From Crocosphaera sp. (GTDB lineage Bacteria; Cyanobacteriota; Cyanobacteriia; Cyanobacteriales; Microcystaceae): a stretch of 59,018 nt of DNA. The stretch is from assembly GCF_030064895.1 (NCBI RefSeq), contig NZ_JASJEB010000016.1:1-59018 (forward strand), read 5' to 3'. The position numbers and the translations under genes were made by a program. Shown here one piece after another: positions 1-6,662 of this stretch; the first letter of the stretch is position 1, and each line of letters begins with the position of its first letter. The notes under the pieces were generated by a model. The model had not been told where the DNA came from. It saw only the letters and a list, made by a program, of their open reading frames with translations, and did no database searches.

Positions 1-110
1 TAACCAGAAGAATTCAGCAATTACGAGAATCTTTGGCAAGGATTAATCCACTTCATCGAACTCTTCATGAAGAAGAGACCCTGAGAATTTTTGAAAAAAT
101 GTGTAGCTAA
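1..110 (+). CDS. 3' end of an unidentified upstream gene
   Basis: An open frame enters from the left edge (codons from position 3) and stops at TAA 108-110. It encodes about 35 residues ending LRIFEKMCS. The tail is charged and probably helical, with no recognisable motif. The next gene starts at ATG 112, one base after this stop, which is the spacing of translationally coupled genes. The two are therefore probably co-transcribed. Function cannot be judged from this fragment. Confidence 0.5.
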   Translation, partial: TRRIQQLRESLARINPLHRTLHEEETLRIFEKMCS

Positions 111-111
111 A

Positions 112-1161
112 ATGTTAAACCTTACGGAACATCAACTTAAGAAAATTGATGGATACTGGGTTTGTGAGAATTGTCATAAACGATGGAAATCAAAACCTAA
201 AAAATCTTCCCCTAAATGTCCAGGGGTTAAAGCTTATTCAGAAATCCCAGAATATTTAGTTAGCGAAGAAGACTTAAAATGGCAAAATCTTAAACCGATA
301 GAAAATCCATTAGGGGCAAAATATTATCGGTCTACAGGTGAATGGGTAGGTTTATACGATCCGAATAAAACAACGATTTTAGATCCTAATCTCCCTCCTA
401 TTTTAAAGCATGATGAACGAGGACTATTAAAGTACAGTTGGGAGTTAGAAAATTCAAATTTAAAAGCAACTGAAACTACCAAAATTTCAGGTGTAGTAAA
501 ATGGTTCGATAAATACAACTGTTGTCATAAATGGGAACCTTTATATAATAAAGAAGATTGTGAAAAGTTAGATCCTAATATGCCTGACGTTTATTATTAT
601 CACGACAGAGGCGATCTTAAATTTGAGTGGGAATTAAATAAGCTTAATTTGGGACCATCTGAAAATACTAAACCAGCAGGGATGGTACGGTGGTGGGATA
701 AAGACACAGAGACTTATTCCTGGAAATTTTTATACAGAGTTGAAGATTGTGAATGGAAAGCTAGAGATAATTATTTAACAAAAAGCACTATCAAGAAAAG
801 ATACCTACTTTCTGAAGGATGGATAAAAAGGCTAGGGAAACCTGACTTAACCAAAGAAAATCCTTATTATCCTAATGCCACTCCTATGCAATTATATAGT
901 CGTCAGAGAGTAGAAAAATATTTAGCTGATCATGCTGAAAAATATGCCAAATGGTTAGATAAAAGAGATAAATTAGTTGATCATTACTATAAGTTTAAAG
1001 ATAAAATAGAAGCTAAAAGAAAACAGAAAAAAATGTGTAATACTTGTCGAAGTGGAATAACGTTTAGTACAGATAAAGGAAAACAATTTTTATGTGTTAT
1101 TCATCCTACAGGTTTAGAGTTTTTACCTTGTCCTGATTTTTCCGAAAAAGAAGATAACTGA
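112..1161 (+). CDS. uncharacterised protein with three internal repeats and terminal CxxC motifs
   Basis: A 349-aa protein that I do not recognise. I chose ATG 112 rather than the upstream TTG 91 because it lies one base after the stop of the preceding gene. The N-terminus has CENCHKRW followed by a Cys about 20 residues on, and the C-terminus has CNTC followed by CVIHP and PCPDF, so a metal-binding ribbon at either end is possible. The middle (about residues 65-215) holds three diverged repeats of about 55 aa. Each has an aromatic-rich stretch ending in a W/Y-x-L-Y or W-x-x-L-Y motif, and the first two are followed by LDPN and an HDRG(D/L)LK-(F/Y)-x-WEL segment. The C-terminal third is rich in Lys and Tyr and probably helical. 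The repeats suggest a binding scaffold, but no function is assigned. Confidence 0.7.
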   Translation: MLNLTEHQLKKIDGYWVCENCHKRWKSKPKKSSPKCPGVKAYSEIPEYLVSEEDLKWQNLKPIENPLGAKYYRSTGEWVGLYDPNKTTILDPNLPPILKHDERGLLKYSWELENSNLKATETTKISGVVKWFDKYNCCHKWEPLYNKEDCEKLDPNMPDVYYYHDRGDLKFEWELNKLNLGPSENTKPAGMVRWWDKDTETYSWKFLYRVEDCEWKARDNYLTKSTIKKRYLLSEGWIKRLGKPDLTKENPYYPNATPMQLYSRQRVEKYLADHAEKYAKWLDKRDKLVDHYYKFKDKIEAKRKQKKMCNTCRSGITFSTDKGKQFLCVIHPTGLEFLPCPDFSEKEDN

Positions 1162-1190
1162 TCTTGACCTTAATCTTCATGCTCATGGAA

Positions 1191-1358
1191 ATGAATAAGC
1201 AAAACATAGATAATATTCTCAATCAAGATTCTAAGGTGCAATGGCAGTTTAGAACACTTGTCCATGAATTTCGTCAGGGAGAAAAAACAGATTTAGCAGA
1301 TCAGGACTTAACTTCTTACGGTCATTTCATTCATCATTTATCATTCGTTTGGAAGTAG
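1191..1358 (+). CDS. small hypothetical protein, possibly the 5' part of a broken gene
   Basis: ATG 1191 opens a 55-aa frame ending in HLSFVWK-stop. It lies 29 bases after the preceding gene on the same strand. The same reading frame reopens downstream as NPDHVYWLEKDW and runs into the gene at 1452. Between them are three in-frame stops (TAG 1356, TGA 1362, TAA 1398) and a run of heptamer repeats. The two pieces may once have been one gene interrupted by repeat expansion, or this may be an independent small protein. No motif is recognised. Confidence 0.35.
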   Translation: MNKQNIDNILNQDSKVQWQFRTLVHEFRQGEKTDLADQDLTSYGHFIHHLSFVWK

Positions 1359-1381
1359 GCTTGAAACAAAAATGAAAGATG

Positions 1382-1402
1382 TTCAATGTTCAATGTTTAA
1401 TG
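1382..1402. repeat. three tandem heptamers TTCAATG/TTCAATG/TTTAATG
   Basis: Three adjacent 7-base units sit between the small gene ending at 1358 and the AcrVA2-like gene. Short tandem heptamers are common in cyanobacterial intergenic DNA. Here they interrupt what otherwise looks like a continuous coding frame. Confidence 0.7.
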
Positions 1403-1451
1403 TTATCCCAACCCAGACCATGTTTACTGGTTAGAAAAAGATTGGCTAAAA

Positions 1452-2138
1452 ATGATGTTGTCAACTGATTTACCTTCGGTTATTGGTGATTTTAATATTC
1501 CTTTTAATGAGGCTTTATTATTATTACCAGATAATCTGATTATTTCTCCTGATAAATTCCCTTGTCAATGGCTTTATTTTAAGTATGTACCGGCAGGAGA
1601 AAGTTGGGTAAACATAAAGATAGAGGGGAATGAACACAAAAAACCTTATATTCTTCAATCAGTTCCTCACAAGGTAGATAAAATCACTTGGGTTACTTCT
1701 CTTTATGGGTTAATTTATCAATCGACTCTTGAAATTAATCAAGGAGAAATTAATAGAGGCAATTTTGATATTTTTAACTGTCCTGTGTCTTTGGATTTAC
1801 AAGAAGCTGATATTTTAACAGAAGATAGATTTATTCACAATATTAACGATTTAATTCTAAAAATGCTCCTTTTTATCCAAGTATATCCAGAAATTTTGAA
1901 TGAATTAATAGTTAATAAAAGTTCTAAAATTAATTCATATAAAAACAAAAAAAATCTTAAACGTTCTCCACGATGGATTAAAAATACGCAAAAAGTTTCT
2001 ATTAGCTATGAAGAAAAAGGTTCTCATCGTTCTCCTAAAACTCATTTTAGAAGAGGTCATATAAAAAGAGTTGCTATAGGGGAAGGACGAAAAGAACGTA
2101 AATGGACTTGGATTAAACCAACTATTGTGAATCAGTAG
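1452..2138 (+). CDS. AcrVA2-like protein (candidate anti-CRISPR family)
   Basis: A 228-aa protein. Its C-terminus (about residues 190-228) carries a His-x-RRGH motif, then a G-x-GR-x-x-RK-x-x-W stretch, and ends in a PTIVN tail. This closely resembles the end of Moraxella AcrVA2, where RRGHW is followed by a Gly-rich stretch, a Trp and VFVN. The central FPCQWLYFKY segment may correspond to the LPDWCVYVDI segment of AcrVA2. Proteins with this tail are common on plasmids and phages and are often annotated as AcrVA2 family, but inhibition of Cas12a has been shown for few of them. The start is uncertain: readable frame (NPDHVYWLEKDW) continues upstream of ATG 1452 to a stop at 1398, so the N-terminus may be lost. 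The protein is very basic near its end. Confidence 0.5.
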   Translation: MMLSTDLPSVIGDFNIPFNEALLLLPDNLIISPDKFPCQWLYFKYVPAGESWVNIKIEGNEHKKPYILQSVPHKVDKITWVTSLYGLIYQSTLEINQGEINRGNFDIFNCPVSLDLQEADILTEDRFIHNINDLILKMLLFIQVYPEILNELIVNKSSKINSYKNKKNLKRSPRWIKNTQKVSISYEEKGSHRSPKTHFRRGHIKRVAIGEGRKERKWTWIKPTIVNQ

Positions 2139-2197
2139 AACTATACTCAATTTTAGTTTAAACTAATCTAGTTAAGTCGGTTAAAAGTCTAGTCAGG

Positions 2198-4513
2198 CTA
2201 ATTAGCGCAACTTAAGCATTGCTCTGTACTATCTTTAAAATCATCTTTTTGAACGGTTCTGACATAGTAAACCGCCTTACAGCCTTTTTCCCAAGCTAAG
2301 AATAAAGTCTCAAAAATATCTTTGGCTGTTAAACAACGTTCTGGTTCATCAGCAAAGTAAACACCTTGATTCAAATTAAACAACAATTCCATAGAAATCC
2401 CTGTGTCTATCCATTGCTGAATAGAAGCAACTGCTTCAACTACTTTCTTCTGATCTAAATGCTTGTTTTCCTGATAAAAAGAAAATGATTCTTCTATAAA
2501 TGGGGGAGCTACAGGAACTGTCCCTTTTGCCCATTTATCGTAATAAAATTTGCTGTGAGCAGGAAGAATACTGGCAGTACAACCCTGTACCAAAGAAGAA
2601 GAAGTATTAGGTGCGATCGCAGCAATATGGGAGTTACGAATACCATAGGTTTTAATGTCTTCTGATAACTGCACCCAACGCTCTTTTTTAGCAGCATTTT
2701 CAAGAAACCAGTCAACAGGTTTTGAACCTATTAATAAACCTTTACTCCAATCGCTTCCTTCAAAAGCATTATAAGAGCCTCTTTCTTTAGCCAACTCCAT
2801 AGAAGTATGGGTACACCAATAACCTATTTCTTCAAATAGATTGCTGATTTCTCTAGTATTTTCGTATCTCAAGCGTCTTTTCGCCAACCAGTCAGCAAGT
2901 CCCATAGCACCCACTCCAATAGTTCGATAACGATTATTATGGGCTGCTGCATCACCAAAAGGTGGGGTGGTAATATCAATGGTATTATCTAGAATACGAA
3001 CGGCAATTTTGCAAGTATTTTCTATCTCATCATTTTCAATATTAGCTAAATTCAAACTTACTAAATTACAACAGTGAGCAAACTTTCCAGGTTGTACATT
3101 TGAGAAAGACTCCACACATAAATTCACGCCAGGAATATAGCCTTCATGCTTATTAGGATTAGCCCTATTAATAGCATCTTTAAAAGCTAAATAAGGCATT
3201 CCTGTCTCTACTTCTGAGCGCATTATCTCTTTAAATAAATCACGAGCATTTACGCGCTTATAAAGAGTTATTTTTTTGTCTAATTCTGATTCAATTAAAC
3301 GATAAGCTTCTTCAAATTGTTCTCCCCATAACTCAGCTAATTCTATTCCAAGTTTTTCTCGGACTTCATAAGGATCAACTAATGTCCACTTTCGCTTCGC
3401 TTTTGCCCTACGCATAAACTCATCGGGAACAACTAATTGAGGAAAAATGTCATAAGCTTTTCTTCTTTGATCTCCATTCTCTGTCTGCATTTCTAAGAAT
3501 TCTGGAACATCTAAGTGCCAGATGTCTAAGCCCACAGTGATAGCTCCTGCTCTCCGGCCCCCTTGGTTAACCGCGATCGCAGTATCATTTAATAACTTAA
3601 TCCAAGGAATAACCCCCCCAGAAGCGTTATTTTTGCCCATCACCCAGCTACCGGTAGCCCGAACACGGCTAATATTGGTGCCTACACCTCCTCCGTGCTG
3701 AGATATCCTGGCCGCATTGGTAATCTCTTCAAAGATGCTCTCTAAGTTATCGTCAATAGATGTAATAAAGCAACTAGTTAGAGATCCGCCAGGGACTCTT
3801 AGGTTGGCAAGTATCGGAGTTGCTAAAGAAATTTTGCGATTAGCGATCGCCTCATAAAACTGTTTTGCCCTAAAAAGGCGAAACTCCTTGCTTTCTGGTA
3901 GAGCAAGGAGTAGGGAACAAATCAAAAAAGCTTCTTGGGGGAGTTCATTGGGAAGAAGATATCTGCTTGTCAAAAGAACTGCCCCTGCATAGTCATAATC
4001 TTTATCTAGTTGAGGATCAATCCACTTTTCGGCTTCTCTCAATTCTTCATCTGTGTACTCTGATAGGCGATCGCAATAAATTCCTTTTTCTATTTTTTCT
4101 TTAACTACTTCACAAAAATTCTTATAATTATGTCCTCTTGTGACAAAAATATTTTTCCACACACTCCAAATATGCAGCCTTCCTGCGACATACCTCCAAT
4201 CAAGTGCGTCTAGGTTACACATTTCTAAAGCGCAATTAATTAAATTGTCTTGTATCTCTGAAGTTGTAATACCGTTTTTTAATCTTGCAGTCATTCCTGC
4301 TTCTAAAGCGATCGCATTGACTTTGAGTCCATCACAAGCCCAGTCAACCACTTCTCTAATTCGAGTAATATTTAAAGAAGTTGATTCTCCATTTCTTCTT
4401 ATTACCTCAATGTTTTCTTTACTATTATTTTCTCCAAAAGAATTAGTTTTTCCAATGTTATATGGATATCGAGGATTGTTTTTGAAAGTTATTTCTTTTG
4501 GGGTTGTAATCAT
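2198..4513 (-). CDS. nrdA: ribonucleoside-diphosphate reductase, class I large (alpha) subunit
   Basis: A 771-aa protein, the usual length for class I NrdA (E. coli 761). It reduces ribonucleotides to deoxyribonucleotides in the cytoplasm together with a radical-generating NrdB subunit. Visible features, in order: an N-terminal ATP-cone (about residues 35-125, starting IEVIRRNGES); the first redox cysteine in GGSLTSCF (about 247); NLCVES with the thiyl-radical Cys and catalytic Glu (about 465-467); the second redox cysteine in HCCNLVSLN (about 480); the radical-transfer tyrosine pair in KAVYY (749-750); and a mobile C-terminal CLSC (766-769) that would be re-reduced by thioredoxin. All key residues are present and there is no intein. 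No nrdB is in the window. It is transcribed away from the phage-like genes at 4789. It could be a host gene or a phage/plasmid-borne copy. Confidence 0.93.
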   Translation of the reverse strand: MITTPKEITFKNNPRYPYNIGKTNSFGENNSKENIEVIRRNGESTSLNITRIREVVDWACDGLKVNAIALEAGMTARLKNGITTSEIQDNLINCALEMCNLDALDWRYVAGRLHIWSVWKNIFVTRGHNYKNFCEVVKEKIEKGIYCDRLSEYTDEELREAEKWIDPQLDKDYDYAGAVLLTSRYLLPNELPQEAFLICSLLLALPESKEFRLFRAKQFYEAIANRKISLATPILANLRVPGGSLTSCFITSIDDNLESIFEEITNAARISQHGGGVGTNISRVRATGSWVMGKNNASGGVIPWIKLLNDTAIAVNQGGRRAGAITVGLDIWHLDVPEFLEMQTENGDQRRKAYDIFPQLVVPDEFMRRAKAKRKWTLVDPYEVREKLGIELAELWGEQFEEAYRLIESELDKKITLYKRVNARDLFKEIMRSEVETGMPYLAFKDAINRANPNKHEGYIPGVNLCVESFSNVQPGKFAHCCNLVSLNLANIENDEIENTCKIAVRILDNTIDITTPPFGDAAAHNNRYRTIGVGAMGLADWLAKRRLRYENTREISNLFEEIGYWCTHTSMELAKERGSYNAFEGSDWSKGLLIGSKPVDWFLENAAKKERWVQLSEDIKTYGIRNSHIAAIAPNTSSSLVQGCTASILPAHSKFYYDKWAKGTVPVAPPFIEESFSFYQENKHLDQKKVVEAVASIQQWIDTGISMELLFNLNQGVYFADEPERCLTAKDIFETLFLAWEKGCKAVYYVRTVQKDDFKDSTEQCLSCAN

Positions 4514-4616
4514 TTTTTGAACTAAATGTAAAAATACTTGTTCTTAGATTAGCAAATTTCACGTAACTTATGCAATATAAAATCTTTTAAAAAATTGATA
4601 TTTATTTAATATTTAA

Positions 4617-4652
4617 TAAACCAATATTTTTTGGTATAAAAGTATTGGTTTA
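4617..4652. promoter_or_regulatory. 10-bp perfect inverted repeat between divergent nrdA and phage gene
   Basis: TAAACCAATA (4617-4626) and TATTGGTTTA (4643-4652) are perfect inverted arms around a 16-base AT-rich spacer. The repeat lies in the 275-base gap between nrdA (minus) and the gene at 4789 (plus). It could be an operator for either promoter. It does not resemble the known NrdR box, and no clear sigma-70 promoter can be placed next to it. The rest of the gap is AT-rich without other structure. Confidence 0.5.
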
Positions 4653-4788
4653 TAGTTTAATTTTCTTGGGCTTCACGATCGCAGTTTTGACTTATATATT
4701 TCTCTTAGAAAGATGGGCAATTATTGTTATTGGTGTCAAAATAGAAAGTGCAAATTACTTTTCTGGATTTTAAAAATTTAATTAAAAA

Positions 4789-5298
4789 ATGTTGAGAACC
4801 ACAAAAGATGAATTTCCTAATTTGATAAAAAAGATCGACAAAATGTCTCAAGAAATTGGAGATATTGGAGAGCAATGGGTAAGAGAGCGTGTAGATGATT
4901 TTGAGGGAACCTATGGACAACACCTGAAAACTCAAGGTAGGGGTGGTCAACCCCCTCCCTTATCTCAGTTGACAAGAGAAATTTATTCTAAAATTGGGGA
5001 ACCAGATGGCTCTGGGATACGCAACCATATTCGGACTGAAATTCAACGAATAAAATCTTCCACAACCGGAATATTCGGAATCTTAGAAGGGCGGCCTACA
5101 ATAGTTGCAAAGGTACAAGATCAAGGAGCCGTTGTCCCTGTTACCCTCAAAATGAGGCGGTTCCTGGCTGTACATGGGATTTATATTCGAGGCGATAAGA
5201 CCCATTTTGTTATTCCTGCTCGATATAGTTGGACTAACACACATAGAGACGTTCTTCGTAGAGGAAAACAACAACTCAAAAATATAAGGAAACTTTGA
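4789..5298 (+). CDS. phage virion morphogenesis / tail-completion-like protein
   Basis: A 169-aa protein. Its arrangement resembles phage neck and tail-completion proteins of the HK97 gp10 / Mu gpG type: a charged helical N-terminus, a central GQHLKTQGRGGQPPPLS linker, then a beta-rich C-terminus with VPVTLKMRRFLAVHG and FVIPARYSW. Such proteins join the head to the tail tube in the virion. The assignment rests on overall pattern, not on a catalytic motif. No clear Shine-Dalgarno precedes ATG 4789. The stop codon lies inside a dispersed palindrome (5294-5320), after which a second phage-type gene starts on the same strand 35 bases later. If the proposed 44-kb inversion is undone, the tape measure gene falls on the same strand as this one. 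Confidence 0.45.
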   Translation: MLRTTKDEFPNLIKKIDKMSQEIGDIGEQWVRERVDDFEGTYGQHLKTQGRGGQPPPLSQLTREIYSKIGEPDGSGIRNHIRTEIQRIKSSTTGIFGILEGRPTIVAKVQDQGAVVPVTLKMRRFLAVHGIYIRGDKTHFVIPARYSWTNTHRDVLRRGKQQLKNIRKL

Positions 5299-5320
5299 GA
5301 GACGAACTTCGTTCCTCAAA
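5294..5320. repeat. dispersed palindrome, copy A (core CGAACTTCG)
   Basis: A 27-base hairpin with arms TTTGAG and CTCAAA around the core GACGAACTTCGTTC. It is one of five related palindromes in this window (others at 15044, 22009, 30393, 47992). This copy is in the opposite orientation to the 15044, 30393 and 47992 copies. It contains the stop codon of the preceding gene (TGA 5296-5298). Confidence 0.85.
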
Positions 5321-5333
5321 AATAATTAAGATC

Positions 5334-6284
5334 ATGCGTATTGTAAAAACATTTTCAGGCAACGAACTGTACAGACTCGCGATCGCACAAGGGAAGTTTG
5401 AGATTGAAAAAAGAGGATTAGGGATTACTGCTAAAATCGATTCTTCATTAACTTTACCTCAAATAAATCCCGAAGGGGTTTTACAGTACACAAATTTTGA
5501 GATTATCACCAGTTTGAATGACAAAATATTGATTGGTTTTGAACCTAGTTTGCTTCATTCTTTGGCAGATTTTCAATCTTTATTGGTGAGACATTTAGGG
5601 GCGTTAACTATCACTTTAGGTTTACCTCAAGATGTTGTCCTGAATAAAGTTTATGTTGAATATGAGGTACCAGGAAGCATTCTTTCCTATTTCTCTGAAA
5701 ATATATTGCCTTTGCATTTATCAAAATGTTTTTTAAGAACAACTCATGCTACTCGTATAAATAACGGGGAATGGATACTGCCAAAATATTTTGATAAAAA
5801 CATTGTGAAAGAGGCACATTTTAAAGTTTATGGAGGTGATATTATTGCCTGCGTTATTAATGATAGAAAGATAACATTAGATCAAAATATAGCCAATACA
5901 GAAGGACAAATGATTCTAAATATTTCTCCTTCCGTCAAATATGAAGGTGTGGAAGAAGAGTTTTTACTCCAAAGTTTACCTAGTATTTTAGTTAGAAGAA
6001 TGTCTCCAGATAATATGAGACAATCTCTTTCTATATCTCAAATTAGGGATCAACCTTACGAGATAATTATTATTAGTGAGGAAGAAAAAATATCTGAGGC
6101 GATCGCTGAACAATTGGTAGTTTATATGAAAGAAAACAGCACGGTTCATTTGCCTTTATATGACCTAGAATTTGATTTAGATGTAACGTCACTTTTGAGC
6201 ATTGTAAGAAGCGATCGTTTTATCAAAGGATCTTTGCCTCAAGTCAAGTTTCAGGTTACGGCCAGAAATATAAGTTTAACTTAA
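5334..6284 (+). CDS. uncharacterised phage-associated protein
   Basis: A 316-aa protein that I do not recognise. The frame is open from TTG 5295, but that start would lie inside the palindrome, so ATG 5334 is chosen. The sequence alternates hydrophobic beta-like segments (LLHSLADFQSLLVRHLGALT, YEIIIISEEE) with charged turns. There is no signal peptide, membrane segment or nucleotide-binding motif. It follows the gp10-like gene on the same strand by 35 bases and is probably in the same operon. Position suggests a structural or tail-associated role, by inference only. A terminator-like hairpin follows at 6310. Confidence 0.6.
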   Translation: MRIVKTFSGNELYRLAIAQGKFEIEKRGLGITAKIDSSLTLPQINPEGVLQYTNFEIITSLNDKILIGFEPSLLHSLADFQSLLVRHLGALTITLGLPQDVVLNKVYVEYEVPGSILSYFSENILPLHLSKCFLRTTHATRINNGEWILPKYFDKNIVKEAHFKVYGGDIIACVINDRKITLDQNIANTEGQMILNISPSVKYEGVEEEFLLQSLPSILVRRMSPDNMRQSLSISQIRDQPYEIIIISEEEKISEAIAEQLVVYMKENSTVHLPLYDLEFDLDVTSLLSIVRSDRFIKGSLPQVKFQVTARNISLT

Positions 6285-6309
6285 TTATCAAAAAATTGGG
6301 TTTAAAACC

Positions 6310-6326
6310 CCGTCCTTTTAGGACGG
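6310..6326 (+). terminator. hairpin CCGTCCT-TTT-AGGACGG, terminator or IS200 end
   Basis: A perfect 7-bp stem with a 3-base loop, followed on the plus strand by CTTTTCTT. It lies 26 bases after the stop at 6284 and would terminate that transcript. It also overlaps the last codons of a decayed IS200-type tnpA on the minus strand, so it may have begun as the subterminal hairpin of that element. Confidence 0.6.
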
Positions 6327-6413
6327 CTTTTCTTGTTTCCTGATATAAGATTTTAGCACTTCTAAGGGCGCACCTCCAACAGAAGAGACAAAGTAACTAG
6401 GCGACCATAAAGG
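6318..6413 (-). pseudogene. tnpA: C-terminal remnant of IS200/IS605 transposase TnpA
   Basis: The minus strand encodes LWSPSYFVSSVGGAPLEVLK followed by SYIRKQEKPS-stop. This matches the end of the intact TnpA at 11366-11776 (LWSSSYCVISTGGAPLEVIK, then KYIQNQ). It keeps the catalytic tyrosine region but lacks the HUH motif and all of the N-terminal part. The break coincides with the left arm of a MITE at 6414. It comes from a different, older IS200-type insertion than the intact element at 11.2 kb. Confidence 0.8.
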
Positions 6414-6570
6414 AATGCCGCTAAGTTAACGCTGTAACCTAGATATGGAGAGGGACACGGGGGACACGGGGGAAATTCGTTTTTTGTGTATCATTGCTTC
6501 CTTGTCTTCCTTGTCTCCCTTGTCTTAAAAGCTAGAATTGATGAGGCTTTTCTCTTAAGTTAGCGGCATT
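6414..6570. mobile_element. 157-bp MITE with 16-bp terminal inverted repeats
   Basis: AATGCCGCTAAGTTAA (6414-6429) and TTAAGTTAGCGGCATT (6555-6570) are inverted repeats matching at 15 of 16 positions. The interior has short direct repeats (GGGACACGGG-like on the left, CCTTGTCT-like on the right) and no coding frame. It abuts the tnpA remnant. Size, terminal repeats and lack of coding fit a MITE mobilised in trans; the parent IS is not in the window. The remaining stretch to 6662 shows nothing recognisable. Confidence 0.7.
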
Positions 6571-6662
6571 CGTCTATAATAGTCTTCCCTTTGTCTGACG
6601 AAAATCATACCCTAGATGCTTCACTAATAGCCAATCTTTATCTTATTTTTAGCTTTCACTTT

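Noticed and set aside
2198-4513. nrdA as a class II (B12-dependent) reductase, common in cyanobacteria
   Set aside because: The ATP-cone, the NLCVE and HCCNL spacing, the YY pair and the terminal CxxC fit class I NrdA.
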